A DNA stretch of 64,000 bases from Thalassospira lucentensis (GTDB lineage: Bacteria; Pseudomonadota; Alphaproteobacteria; Rhodospirillales; Thalassospiraceae): NCBI RefSeq assembly GCF_011806425.1, contig NZ_JAATOV010000001.1, forward strand, positions 1,157,484 to 1,221,483. Direction: 5' to 3'. Shown here piece by piece: positions 1 through 8,452 of this stretch. Both the position numbers and the translations under genes were made by a program. Under the pieces are notes generated by a model. It was not told the DNA's origin and ran no database searches. It saw only the letters and a program-made list of their open reading frames with translations. Positions within the stretch are counted from its first letter, which is position 1, and each line of letters begins with the position of its first letter.

Positions 1-435
1 GTGGGGTCGGTCAGAGTGTTCACAGAATTCACTTCGGAAAAAGGTGTTGCGTCAGATACGCGGATTAATTCTACAGTTAAACTAGCACAAACACAGGAAT
101 TTACAGCAATCAGTTTTGCACGTGCCACGGTTTGTTTTTACCGCGCACACCATCTTGTTGTGCTTGGCCGACGAACCGCGATCTCGATCATAAAAGCCAT
201 ATCGTTAGCGGTTGGTTAGGACGGGGCGTTACGCCGCTTGTTATCGGTGAAATCACGTCATCGAGAAAAAAGAACCGGCGATATAGGTCAAAAGACAAAG
301 GTTTGGTCTTTGAACTGACAAAGTGACATCGTATCTTATGGTCGATGGTGAAAAGCTACCTTCACGACGGGCTGAAATTGCGCGGAATGTTCGCGAAGTG
401 ACAGCGCGTATCAAACAAGATTCAGGGGAATAAAA
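1..435. other. Intergenic region upstream of aroQ
   Basis: No convincing gene is visible. Short open frames here have no recognisable domain and no good ribosome binding site. The right part holds a plausible aroQ promoter (310-337) and the AGGGGAA ribosome binding site just before position 436. The left edge may be the tail of an intergenic region that continues outside the window. Confidence 0.6.
310..337 (+). promoter_or_regulatory. Candidate aroQ promoter
   Basis: TTGAAC at 310-315 and TATCTT at 332-337 are separated by 16 bases, close to the sigma-70 consensus. The element lies about 100 bases before the aroQ start. Called by eye only. Confidence 0.4.
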
Positions 436-882
436 ATGAGCGTGTCGGAAATTCTTGTCATTAATGGGCCGAACCTGAATCTGCTTGGCCAACGCCAGCC
501 TGAGATTTATGGGCATGACACGCTGGAATCGATTGAAACGAAATGCGCCGCACTGGCCAAAGAATTGAATGTCAGCGTGCGGTTCGCGCAATCGAACCAC
601 GAAGGTGCGATTATTGATCTGATCCATGAAGCCCGCGAAAAATCAGCCGCCATTATTATAAATGCCGGCGCCTATACCCACACGTCGATTGCCATTCACG
701 ATGCGCTAAAAACGTTTGAGGGGTATATCATCGAGCTTCATATTTCCAATCCCCATGCCCGCGAAGAATTTCGCCATACAAGCTGGATCAGCTCCGTCGC
801 GGATGCGGTAATGGCCGGTGCGGGGGCTTATGGCTATGAACTGGCAACCCGTTTGGCGGCAGAGAAAATTTCTGCGGCATAG
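436..882 (+). CDS. aroQ: 3-dehydroquinate dehydratase, type II
   Basis: Third step of the shikimate pathway, converting 3-dehydroquinate to 3-dehydroshikimate in the cytoplasm. The 148-residue length is normal for the dodecameric type II family. The N-terminus carries the family signature with NGPNLNLLG at 10-18, Arg20 and catalytic Tyr25 in PEIYG. Further on come SNHEG, the NAGAYTHTS loop and ELHISNPHAREEFR, which supplies the catalytic His region. The start has an AGGGGAA ribosome binding site. In many alphaproteobacteria aroQ is followed directly by accB-accC; here it stands alone, with a small hairpin after it and the recR gene on the other strand. Its product feeds tryptophan synthesis, whose genes trpE(G) and trpF lie 30 kb away. 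Confidence 0.97.
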   Translation: MSVSEILVINGPNLNLLGQRQPEIYGHDTLESIETKCAALAKELNVSVRFAQSNHEGAIIDLIHEAREKSAAIIINAGAYTHTSIAIHDALKTFEGYIIELHISNPHAREEFRHTSWISSVADAVMAGAGAYGYELATRLAAEKISAA

Positions 883-956
883 CCATCTTTTCCATTGTGA
901 AATAAGACGTTTGTCGTTTGAATAATTGCGGCAATCCGCCCCGGCCTAATCAATAA

Positions 957-979
957 GCAGCTTTAAAGGCTGCGTTTTT
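957..979 (+). terminator. Possible aroQ terminator
   Basis: GCAGC (957-961) and GCTGC (969-973) can pair across a seven-base loop, followed by G and five T. The stem is short, so this is a weak intrinsic terminator at best. It lies 75 bases after the aroQ stop. Confidence 0.4.
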
Positions 980-1027
980 GATAGGGTGACAGGCGCATGG
1001 CCGCAGAGGCGGTTTTGGGGTGATTTG

Positions 1028-1621
1028 TTAAACCGAACTTCGGGACCGAAGGGCGGCTGCAAGCGTGCCATCATCAAGATAATCAAGCTCGCCGCCAACC
1101 GGGACACCATGGGCAAGACGGGTTACCTTGACCCCGGTTTCGATCAGCCGTTCGGTGATGTAATGGGCGGTGGTTTGACCATCGACCGTGGCATTGGTCG
1201 CCAGAATGACTTCGGTGACGGCCTCATTGCGGGCACGATTGATCAGCTGATCGATCTTCAAGTCATCGGGGCCAATGCCATCAAGTGGCGATAGGGTGCC
1301 GCCCAGCACATGGTATTGACCTTTGAATGACGCCCCACGTTCAAGCGCCCAAAGGTCTTGGACTTCTTCAACGACGCAAATGATATCGGCGGTGCGGGTT
1401 TGGTCCGCACAGATATGGCACGGATCGGTAACATCGATATTGCCGCAGTTTTCGCACGTGGTCATGGCGTCGGCCGTCGCACGCAGGGAGTCGGACAGCG
1501 GGATCATTAACATTTCGGGTTTTTTGAGCATCTGCAGCACCGCACGGCGTGCCGATCGCGGCCCAAGGCCGGGCAGGCGCGACAGAAGTTTGATCAGATT
1601 TTCGATTTCCCGTCCGGTCAT
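1028..1621 (-). CDS. recR: Recombination mediator protein RecR
   Basis: RecR works with RecF and RecO to load RecA at single-strand gaps. The 197-residue protein has the usual order: an N-terminal helix-hairpin-helix region with [11 protein letters not shown] at about 16-26, a four-cysteine zinc finger (C56, C59, C68, C71), and a Toprim domain beginning near DIICVVEE and including the conserved [11 protein letters not shown] stretch. It is the last gene of the leftward set dnaX-ybaB-recR, the standard arrangement in Proteobacteria, about 120 bases after ybaB. No residue of the family core appears to be missing. Confidence 0.97.
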   Translation of the reverse strand: MTGREIENLIKLLSRLPGLGPRSARRAVLQMLKKPEMLMIPLSDSLRATADAMTTCENCGNIDVTDPCHICADQTRTADIICVVEEVQDLWALERGASFKGQYHVLGGTLSPLDGIGPDDLKIDQLINRARNEAVTEVILATNATVDGQTTAHYITERLIETGVKVTRLAHGVPVGGELDYLDDGTLAAALRSRSSV

Positions 1622-1739
1622 CGTGACCCCGTTTTTGGTTTTGCGTGTGTTTAGCTTGTATCAAAAACAAAGGGCGGCGCAATGCCACCCTTCATTCTGC
1701 GCGATAAAACGCGAAATTTTCAAATGATCCGATGGGCGA

Positions 1740-2063
1740 TCAAAACGGCAGTTTGAAACCTTCTGGCAGGTTCATGCCACCGGTGACGTCCTTCATCTTC
1801 TCCTGAACCTGGGCTTCTACTTTGACCTTGGCGTCGTTATAGGCAGCCACGATCAGGTCTTCGAGAACCTCGGTATCGTTCGGATCAACGATGCTTTTAT
1901 CAAGCGAAAGGCCACGCATTTCGCCTTTGCCATTAAGCATCACTTTGACCATACCAGCACCGGACTGACCTTCGATTTCAAGTTCAACCAGGGCTTCTTG
2001 CATGTCCTGCATTTTGGACTGCATTTGCTGGGCTTGTTTGAGCATCCCTGCAAGATTCTTCAT
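1740..2063 (-). CDS. YbaB/EbfC family nucleoid-associated protein
   Basis: Small DNA-binding protein of 107 residues, the family's normal size. YbaB homologues form dimers that bind DNA without strong sequence specificity. Visible features are the N-terminal MKNLAGMLKQAQQMQSKMQ helix and the VKVMLNGKGEMRGLSLD strand region. Its ATG overlaps the dnaX stop codon by four bases (ATGA), so translation is probably coupled to dnaX. The conserved linkage with dnaX and recR suggests a role in DNA repair or chromosome organisation, but this is inference. Confidence 0.93.
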   Translation of the reverse strand: MKNLAGMLKQAQQMQSKMQDMQEALVELEIEGQSGAGMVKVMLNGKGEMRGLSLDKSIVDPNDTEVLEDLIVAAYNDAKVKVEAQVQEKMKDVTGGMNLPEGFKLPF

Positions 2064-3961
2064 AGCTCGTCGTCTCCTTCGAGATAAAATGCGTCGTCAT
2101 ATACTGAACCGCTTTCGTCCGCTTCTTGGGCCCCTTCTTCTTGGCCGGCAGGAAGGTGGACGGCAACGATTTTGGCTTTGGGTAAACCTTCGATGATTGC
2201 CTTGACCAGCGGATCTTGGGAGGCATCTGCCTTACGCTGTTCAAGGGCTTCGAGTTCTTGTTCTTTAAGGGTCGGCGCACCTTCTTCGCGTTCGGAAACG
2301 CTGACCAGCCAACGCGTGCCGGTCAAACCATTCAGGGCCTTGATCAGCTGGGTCGAAAGGTCCTGACGCGCGCCGCGTGCCGGGCGAAATTCAATGCGGC
2401 CCGGTTCGTATTTCACCAAATGCATATAGTTTTTGACCTGCATGGCGATGCCGGTCGTTTCGCGGTCCTTTGCCAACAGGTCGGCGACCGCGGCAAAGCT
2501 TTCGGGCATTTGGGCGTAAACCGGTTGTTCAACCTGTTCGGGCACGCCAAGCGGATCAGGACGGCGTTGGGCCACGGCCGCACTGCCGCCACCGCCATTA
2601 ACGACCTGCATGCGCGGGCCCGGACCACCACCATTGCCGCCGCCACCATTGCCACCACCCTGCGGGGCGTTGCCGCCGGAATTGGCCATGTCCTGGCGCA
2701 GCTTTTTGATCAAATCACCGGGCGGCGGCATTTCAGCCGCATAGGCCAAACGGATCAGGATCATTTCAGCCGCCTGAATGGGTGATGGTGCGATCCGTGT
2801 TTCTTCAAGGCCCTTAAGCAGCATCTGCCATGCGCGGGTCAATTGCGGCATGGCAAGCTTTGCCGCAATTTCTTTGCCGCGTTCACGTTCGATTTGCGAA
2901 ACACCCGGATCATTGGCCGCATCGGGTGACAGTTTCACACGGGTCAACCAATGGGTCAGATCAAGCATATCTTGCAGCATGACGGCCGGGTCACCGCCAA
3001 GGGAATATTGCGCGCTTAACAGCTCAAGCGCTTCGTTGATTTCACCTTTCATGGTGGAATCAAACAGATCGAAAATGCGTGATCGATCCGAAAGACCGAG
3101 CATATCGCGCACTTGTTGGGTGGTGACTTTGCCCGCCCCATGCGAAATCGCCTGATCAAGAAGGCTCATGCCATCACGGACCGACCCATCGGCCGCACGG
3201 GCGATTAGGGCGACGGCTTCTTCTTCGATGTCGGCATGTTCAAGTTTTGCGATGCGCGTATAGTGGGCGCTAAGCTCGTCAATCTGAACACGGCGCAGGT
3301 CAAACCGCTGACAACGCGACAGAACGGTGATCGGAATTTTGCGAATTTCGGTGGTGGCAAAGATGAATTTCACATGCTCTGGCGGCTCTTCAAGCGTTTT
3401 GAGAAGCGCGTTGAACGCACTTTTCGAAAGCATGTGCACTTCATCGATGATGTATATCTTGTAGCGGGCCGAAGTCGGGCGATAGCGCACCCCTTCGATC
3501 AGCTCGCGAATGTCATCAACACCGGTACGCGACGCGGCATCCATTTCCAGAACGTCAACGTGGCGATCTTCGGCGATGGCGCGGCAATGTTCACACACCC
3601 CGCATGGCTCAATCGTCGGGCCACCGTTACCATCGGGCCCGATGCAATTAAGCGCGCGTGCAATGATACGCGCAGTCGTGGTTTTACCAATCCCGCGGAC
3701 CCCGGTCAGAACAAACGCATGGGCAAGACGACCGCTTTCAAGTGCGTTTGAAAGCGTCTTGACCATCGGGCCATGACCGATCAGCTCATCAAAGGTTTTC
3801 GGGCGATATTTAAGCGCAAGAACCTGATATTCGCTTTTGGGGGCCTCGTCGGTGCTGTCACTTGGCACGGGTGCGGCAGCCTGTTCGGGCTTTGCGGCAT
3901 CTGGCGCAGGTGTTTCACCTTCGGGCGTGTCTTGGCTGGCGGTCTCGATCTGATCCGTCAT
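2060..3961 (-). CDS. dnaX: DNA polymerase III subunits gamma/tau
   Basis: Clamp-loader ATPase of the replicative polymerase. Residues 1-45 form an acidic, Pro/Ala-rich extension that E. coli lacks. The AAA+ module follows, with Walker A GVRGIGKT at 87-94, zinc-binding cysteines C106, C120, C123 and C126, Walker B IIDEVHML, and the SRC motif (LSRCQRFDLRR) that acts as arginine finger. After the collar domain comes a Gly/Asn-rich linker near residues 425-455, then a tau-type C-terminal region. I see no obvious A6G-type slippery heptamer, so a programmed frameshift to gamma is not supported. The SRP RNA gene lies just upstream on the same strand and ybaB overlaps its end. Confidence 0.96.
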   Translation of the reverse strand: MTDQIETASQDTPEGETPAPDAAKPEQAAAPVPSDSTDEAPKSEYQVLALKYRPKTFDELIGHGPMVKTLSNALESGRLAHAFVLTGVRGIGKTTTARIIARALNCIGPDGNGGPTIEPCGVCEHCRAIAEDRHVDVLEMDAASRTGVDDIRELIEGVRYRPTSARYKIYIIDEVHMLSKSAFNALLKTLEEPPEHVKFIFATTEIRKIPITVLSRCQRFDLRRVQIDELSAHYTRIAKLEHADIEEEAVALIARAADGSVRDGMSLLDQAISHGAGKVTTQQVRDMLGLSDRSRIFDLFDSTMKGEINEALELLSAQYSLGGDPAVMLQDMLDLTHWLTRVKLSPDAANDPGVSQIERERGKEIAAKLAMPQLTRAWQMLLKGLEETRIAPSPIQAAEMILIRLAYAAEMPPPGDLIKKLRQDMANSGGNAPQGGGNGGGGNGGGPGPRMQVVNGGGGSAAVAQRRPDPLGVPEQVEQPVYAQMPESFAAVADLLAKDRETTGIAMQVKNYMHLVKYEPGRIEFRPARGARQDLSTQLIKALNGLTGTRWLVSVSEREEGAPTLKEQELEALEQRKADASQDPLVKAIIEGLPKAKIVAVHLPAGQEEGAQEADESGSVYDDAFYLEGDDEL

Positions 3962-4116
3962 TCATCCGGTCCGACATGTTGCAATCTGGTTAGGTTTTAA
4001 CAGCTTCCAGCCCGCATGGGAAAGGCCAAGTGGCAATTTTCCCACACAAAACCCATTCATGCCTGATGGGATCAGGAACATGGTGCCAAACAGCGATTTA
4101 AATGGGGGAATATAAA

Positions 4117-4220
4117 GGGTGAGAGACTGAACCGCGACCCGGAAAAACTCGTTACGGCTGCTACCTTCCGGTCCTGACCGGGTTGGCGAGCGGTCCGTCC
4201 GCAGCCAGCCTCTCGCCCCC
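4117..4220 (-). ncRNA. ffs: Signal recognition particle RNA, small bacterial type (4.5S)
   Basis: RNA component of the signal recognition particle, which binds Ffh and targets nascent membrane proteins. Read on the minus strand, it contains the nearly invariant core GGTCAGGACCGGAAGGTAGC that forms the Ffh-binding hairpin with the GGAA tetraloop. The 5' end (GGGGGCGAGAG) and 3' end (CTCTCACCC) pair to close the long rod. A T-rich stretch follows the 3' end. Its position immediately upstream of dnaX is typical of alphaproteobacteria. Exact ends may be off by a few bases. Confidence 0.93.
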
Positions 4221-4404
4221 TATATCGCGCAGGACACGACAAAACGCAAGTGTTGGCTGGGATTTTTTCGATACGCACGCAATCGTGGCTTTTTGCAACG
4301 GGCTTGGCGCGGTAATGTCGGGCCCCGTCACCCCGGAAAACACCGTTTGCTTGGCCGTTTACTTGTCATCGCGGATGGTGTGGAAAATTAAGGATATCCG
4401 CCCA

Positions 4405-5331
4405 ATGGACAGGCAGTTTTACGAATCCGTTGATCTTGATCGTGATGCGGTCCTGCGTAAATCAGATAACTGGCGTCAGATTCTGTTGGCAGAGGAGTCG
4501 CTGCGCATCGTGATCTGTCATGAGGGCGATCCGCTATTTGCCTGGCCCGAAGACGTCGACGCGCATGAGTTGGTTGTGTTGGGCGCCTTGGCGATCCCGC
4601 ATCTTGATGTGGATCTGCATGGCGGGGAATGGATTTATCTGGGCCGCGATGGCACCGGGCCGGTGATTGCGGTGGATATCGCACCCGTGATTGCCGATCG
4701 CGACGATGCAGTGCGCCGCCTTGGGGGTGGGTTTGGTGATATGCGCAGCCGCATGGCCGCACTTTCACACGACGAGGCCGGTCTTGCTGCGCAGGCGCGT
4801 GCGCTGTTTAATTGGCATCGCGGGCATCAATTTTGCGGGGCATGCGGGCATGAAAACCGGGTGACCGAGGCCGGATATCGGTTGGAATGCACCAACCCCG
4901 ATTGTGGGAAGTCGCATTTTCCGCGGACAGACCCGGCGGTGATTATGCTTATTCATCACCAAGATCGGGTGTTGCTTGCGCGTTCCCCCCACTTTGCGCC
5001 CAGCATGGTTTCGGTTTTGGCCGGTTTTGTCGAACCGGGCGAAACGTTGGAACAGGCGGTGGCGCGCGAGGTTTATGAAGAAGTCGGGATCAAGATTAAG
5101 CGCGCACAATATGTCGCGTCCCAGCCATGGCCGTTTCCCGGTTCTTTGATGCTGGGCTTTATCGCCGAAGCAGAAACGACCGATATCACCATCGACGAAG
5201 AAGAAATCGAATTTGCCATGTGGGTCCATCGCGATGAGGTGGAACACCTGCCCGATAAGGGCATAAACCTGCCGCGTCCGATTTCAATTGCGCGTTACCT
5301 TCTGGAAAATTGGCGTTTACGCCGTATATAG
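4405..5331 (+). CDS. nudC: NAD(+) diphosphatase, NudC type
   Basis: Nudix hydrolase that cleaves NAD(H) to NMN(H) and AMP; NudC homologues also remove NAD caps from RNA. With the chosen start the protein is 308 residues. It has a zinc ribbon (C144, C147, C162, C167), the Nudix box at 207-229 (GFVEPGETL through REVYEEVGI), and SQPWPFPGS at 239-247, which separates NudC from other Nudix families. The ATG at 4405 has AAGGA ten bases upstream; an ATG at 4375 is possible. The open frame extends further left, but it would then run into the SRP RNA gene, so longer starts are unlikely. Confidence 0.93.
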   Translation: MDRQFYESVDLDRDAVLRKSDNWRQILLAEESLRIVICHEGDPLFAWPEDVDAHELVVLGALAIPHLDVDLHGGEWIYLGRDGTGPVIAVDIAPVIADRDDAVRRLGGGFGDMRSRMAALSHDEAGLAAQARALFNWHRGHQFCGACGHENRVTEAGYRLECTNPDCGKSHFPRTDPAVIMLIHHQDRVLLARSPHFAPSMVSVLAGFVEPGETLEQAVAREVYEEVGIKIKRAQYVASQPWPFPGSLMLGFIAEAETTDITIDEEEIEFAMWVHRDEVEHLPDKGINLPRPISIARYLLENWRLRRI

Positions 5332-5414
5332 GTAAAGCTGACGCAGTTTAGATAAACTCAAAAAAACAACTTTTGCCATTTGGTGTGGTGGCAAGCCGAA
5401 GGAGACTTATTTCG

Positions 5415-6215
5415 GTGTTTGTGCGACTGGTTCGACATTTTTTCATGACGTCTTTGGTGCTTTTGGCGTCGATTGTAATCGATTCTGATGGCTCTGCGGC
5501 GAACACGGCGAATCCAGTGCGGGTCAATGTCGGGGCCTATGAGTACGGCGTTGTTTATTTCTTTGAAGATGGCAAGCCGCGCGGCATGGTGCCGAAACTG
5601 ATTAAGTTGTTGAACGACATCCAAGCCGATTATCACTTCCATCTTGTTGAAACGTCATCGCGTCGGCGTTTCCAAGACCTGGAAGAAGGCAAAATTGATC
5701 TTGTCATGTTCGAAAACCCGCTATGGGGGTGGCAGGACTTTGACGTCAATTATTCTGACAAGATCATTACCACAGAAGACCTATATATCCGCCGGCATGA
5801 CGCGCCGCCCCGTCGCAAACCTTTTGAAAATATATATCTTTCGTCCATCATCTGCGTGTTGGGCTTTCATTATGGTTTTGCCGATTTTAACGCCGATCCA
5901 GAACACCTTGCCGAATTGTTCGACATCCACTTGGCCTATAACGAAACAGAAGTGTTAAACGGCGTTGTGCGCGGGGATGCTGAAATCGGGATTATTTCCA
6001 CCGGATTTCTTGCGCGCAAATTCGTTGAAGACCCAAGCCTGCGCGAGAAAATTGAAGTCGGACGTGACCCCGATGCGATCCATGATCTTGTCTCGGTGAT
6101 TTCGCCCCAATCACCGATCTCGGTGACGGCGTTGAACCGACTGATGGAACAATTGATCTTAGAAGGCGATGTTCATCGGATTTGGCAGGACCTTAATCAA
6201 GGTCTGTCGGGGTAA
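5415..6215 (+). CDS. Exported solute-binding-like protein (SBP_bac_3 type)
   Basis: A 266-residue protein with a signal peptide (MFVRLVRHFFMTSLVLLASIV) ending near SAANTA. The mature part begins with VRVNVGAYEYGV and continues with MVPKLIKLLNDI, EGKIDLVMFENPLWGW and a C-terminal LMEQLILEGDVHRIWQDL helix. This is the layout of family 3 periplasmic amino-acid-binding proteins. No transporter genes adjoin it, so it may be a stand-alone periplasmic sensor or an orphan binding protein. The GTG at 5415 is preferred because AAGGAG lies nine bases upstream. The ligand is unknown. Confidence 0.75.
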   Translation: MFVRLVRHFFMTSLVLLASIVIDSDGSAANTANPVRVNVGAYEYGVVYFFEDGKPRGMVPKLIKLLNDIQADYHFHLVETSSRRRFQDLEEGKIDLVMFENPLWGWQDFDVNYSDKIITTEDLYIRRHDAPPRRKPFENIYLSSIICVLGFHYGFADFNADPEHLAELFDIHLAYNETEVLNGVVRGDAEIGIISTGFLARKFVEDPSLREKIEVGRDPDAIHDLVSVISPQSPISVTALNRLMEQLILEGDVHRIWQDLNQGLSG

Positions 6216-6247
6216 ATCACGCGCCAGAAGGTTGGATGCCGCCTGCA

Positions 6248-6616
6248 TCAATCCAAAGGCGGAATGCGGGCGATAACGTTGCGGCGCAGGCTGTCGGGGC
6301 GTTCGCGCCATGCGACAATGCCGTTTTCACTTTCGGCATATTTGGTTGCCAGTTCGCACAGATCGTCGATCATGGTCTGGGCATCGACATTGCCATAAAC
6401 GTATCCCCATTTACCCGCACCATTCAACGCGACCGAGCAGCCAGACTTGCAGTTGGTCAGGCATTCCGCCGGATGCAGATCAAACGGCACATCGCGGTTT
6501 TCACAGGCAGATTTCATCTGATCAAACAGCACCTTGCCGTCGCGCGGCTCGCTTTTGCCATCAGCAGCAGAGTACGTGCAGGTCACACAGATATTCAGGC
6601 GCGGTTTTGTGGTCAT
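6248..6616 (-). CDS. DUF1636 family cysteine-rich protein
   Basis: A 122-residue protein with cysteines C10, C13, C38, C52, C56 and C60, including ICVTC near the N-terminus and ECLTNCKSGC in the middle. This matches the DUF1636 family of putative metal-binding proteins, whose thioredoxin-like layout recalls small ferredoxins. The function is not known. It lies 60 bases after the LysR gene on the same strand and may share its transcript. The start is uncertain: the frame stays open upstream to 6676, but the family begins close to the first cysteine pair. Confidence 0.8.
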   Translation of the reverse strand: MTTKPRLNICVTCTYSAADGKSEPRDGKVLFDQMKSACENRDVPFDLHPAECLTNCKSGCSVALNGAGKWGYVYGNVDAQTMIDDLCELATKYAESENGIVAWRERPDSLRRNVIARIPPLD

Positions 6617-6676
6617 CGGGGTGATCTTTATCCATATAAAAGTCGGCATCGGCAACGATGAAGGCGCGGCATCCAA

Positions 6677-7555
6677 TCAGCTTGCGGCCTGTTTGGTCAA
6701 GTCATCATCAAGGTTTTGGTTCAGATAATCTTGAATGACGGTGGCAAGTTGCCGATCGACCAGTGGGTGGGATGCCTCCGAAAGCATCAAGGCCACCCCA
6801 ACGGCGGGCAATGGTGGAAAACCATCGCGGGCGTCAAGAACCTGAAACTCAGGGGTCACACTGGCCGCGGCAAGGGCCGCAACACCCAGCCCCTCACGCA
6901 CCAGATGCAAAAGCGATGCGGCCTGACGCGAGGTGGCATAAAGCGTAAAGGGCCGATTGGATTTCGAAAAGGCGTCAATCGCCCAAGCATGAAACTTGCA
7001 ATCCTCGGCCGGTAGAACCAATGGCATGGGATCAAGCATGTGTTGCTTGTGCACGGGCGATGTTGCCCAAACGCCGGGTTCATGGCGCAGGAAATATCCT
7101 TCTTCCCCCTTTTCGGATCGGCTGACAATTGACAGGTCAAGCTCGCCCTGATCAAGCATCCGACGCAGCAAAATGGTTGGGTTCACCGAAACAAAGAACT
7201 GCGCATTTGGATAGGCGGTGCTAATTGCACGCAGGACAACCGGTAATATCTTTTGCGCATAATCATCGGGGCAACCGATGCGGATCGGGCGGCTTGCATC
7301 CTGGGATCGAAGTTTTCCCATTGCCTCATCCTGAAGCGACAGGATGCGCCGGGCATATCCGACAAAGGTGATGCCTTCGTTGGTCAGCAAAACATTGCGA
7401 CCGTCGCGTTCGAACAGCTTGTTGTCCACCAGTTCTTCAAGGCGCTTCATCTGCATGGAAAAGGCGGATGGCGTCCGGCCAATGCGATCCGCCGCACGGT
7501 TAAAGCTGCCGCATTCGGCAAACGCCACAAAGCTTCGCAACAGATCGGAATCCAT
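6677..7555 (-). CDS. LysR family transcriptional regulator
   Basis: A 292-residue LysR-type regulator. The N-terminal winged helix-turn-helix spans about residues 1-60 (LLRSFVAFAECGSFNRAADRIGRTPSAFSMQMKRLE), followed by a linker helix and a periplasmic-binding-protein-like effector domain (about 90-285). It is divergent from a glutathione S-transferase gene. The intervening region holds a 23-bp palindrome with a T-N11-A core 10 bases from its own start, consistent with autoregulation and control of the transferase. The effector is unknown. Confidence 0.92.
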   Translation of the reverse strand: MDSDLLRSFVAFAECGSFNRAADRIGRTPSAFSMQMKRLEELVDNKLFERDGRNVLLTNEGITFVGYARRILSLQDEAMGKLRSQDASRPIRIGCPDDYAQKILPVVLRAISTAYPNAQFFVSVNPTILLRRMLDQGELDLSIVSRSEKGEEGYFLRHEPGVWATSPVHKQHMLDPMPLVLPAEDCKFHAWAIDAFSKSNRPFTLYATSRQAASLLHLVREGLGVAALAAASVTPEFQVLDARDGFPPLPAVGVALMLSEASHPLVDRQLATVIQDYLNQNLDDDLTKQAAS

Positions 7556-7565
7556 AGGCCACCCC

Positions 7566-7588
7566 TTTGATCAGAATGTTTGATCAAA
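7566..7588. promoter_or_regulatory. Palindromic operator between lysR-type gene and GST gene
   Basis: TTTGATCA (7566-7573) and TGATCAAA (7581-7588) form a perfect inverted repeat with a seven-base spacer. LysR proteins typically bind such T-N11-A dyads. It starts 10 bases upstream of the LysR start codon and lies about 125 bases upstream of the GST start. Binding itself is inferred. Confidence 0.6.
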
Positions 7589-7714
7589 AATGTTGAACAA
7601 TACTATCAAAACTATTCGATTGTCGGGGCGCAATCTAGCGGCAAATATCAAACCTGGCCGGCCAATGCAGTTTTTAGTGAATGCTTTAATGTATGTGCCA
7701 CAAGGATAAGTACC

Positions 7715-8323
7715 ATGATTTTGAACGACTATTTGATGTCGGGGAACGGCTATAAGGTTCGTTTGCTGCTTTCAATGCTGGGTCAACCGTTTGAGTATGT
7801 CGAACGCGACATCATGAAGGGTGAAACCCGCACGCCAGATTACCTTGAAAAGATCAATCCGAACGGCAAGATCCCTGTACTTGTTCTGGATGATGGCCGG
7901 ACATTGGCCGAAAGCAACGCCATTCTGACCTATCTGGCAGAGGGGACCAATTTTATCCCAAACGATGCCTATGAACGGGCCGAGATGATGGGTTGGTTGT
8001 TCTTTGAGCAATATGACCATGAACCTAATGTCGCCGTTCTGATCTCTTGGTATGAGATCAAGGGACTGCCAGACAATGCCGACATTCTCGAACCCATGAA
8101 ACAGGCTGGTGCCAAGCGGGCACTTGATCTGATGGAAAAGCGCCTGTCGGGGCATGACTGGTTGGTGGGGGATGCGCTTTCACTTGCTGATATTTCTCTT
8201 TATGCCTACACGCATCGGGCCGAACTTGGCAAAATCAGCCTTGCTGATTATCCGGGCATTCGGGCCTGGTTGGTGCGTATTGAGGCGGTTCGGGGATATG
8301 TGCCGATCACGTGGACGCCATAG
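7715..8323 (+). CDS. Glutathione S-transferase family protein
   Basis: A 202-residue GST. The N-terminal thioredoxin-fold domain (1-80) shows the glutathione-binding region with KIPVL and the ESNAIL motif (residues about 65-70), where Glu-Ser bind the gamma-glutamyl part. The all-alpha C-terminal domain includes WLVGDALSLADISLYAYTH, the conserved N-capping box. The ATG at 7715 has AAGGATAAG upstream; the frame continues to 7580, but that would cover the regulatory palindrome. Divergent from the LysR gene, which probably controls it. The substrate cannot be told from sequence. Confidence 0.9.
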   Translation: MILNDYLMSGNGYKVRLLLSMLGQPFEYVERDIMKGETRTPDYLEKINPNGKIPVLVLDDGRTLAESNAILTYLAEGTNFIPNDAYERAEMMGWLFFEQYDHEPNVAVLISWYEIKGLPDNADILEPMKQAGAKRALDLMEKRLSGHDWLVGDALSLADISLYAYTHRAELGKISLADYPGIRAWLVRIEAVRGYVPITWTP

Positions 8324-8362
8324 TCGATTTCAAACCCAAATCCGTTTTGGGTTATTGATAAT

Positions 8363-8408
8363 ACAGGACTGCCCCGCGTCATTTCCATGAGCGGGGCAGT
8401 CCTGTTTG
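8363..8408. terminator. Bidirectional terminator between GST and antiporter genes
   Basis: A 15-bp perfect stem, ACAGGACTGCCCCGC (8363-8377) with its complement at 8391-8405, and a 13-base loop. T residues follow on the plus strand. The GST gene ends before it and the leftward antiporter gene ends at 8453, so it can serve both. Confidence 0.85.
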
Positions 8409-8452
8409 TTAAGCACGTGGCTGATGTTTCGATATATCAGCGCACGGGTTTT

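Noticed and set aside
2060..3961. Programmed frameshift in dnaX to make gamma
   Set aside because: No A6G-type slippery heptamer with a following hairpin was found.
4183..4404. Longer nudC start
   Set aside because: It would overlap the SRP RNA gene, and the 308-residue form already contains the full family layout.
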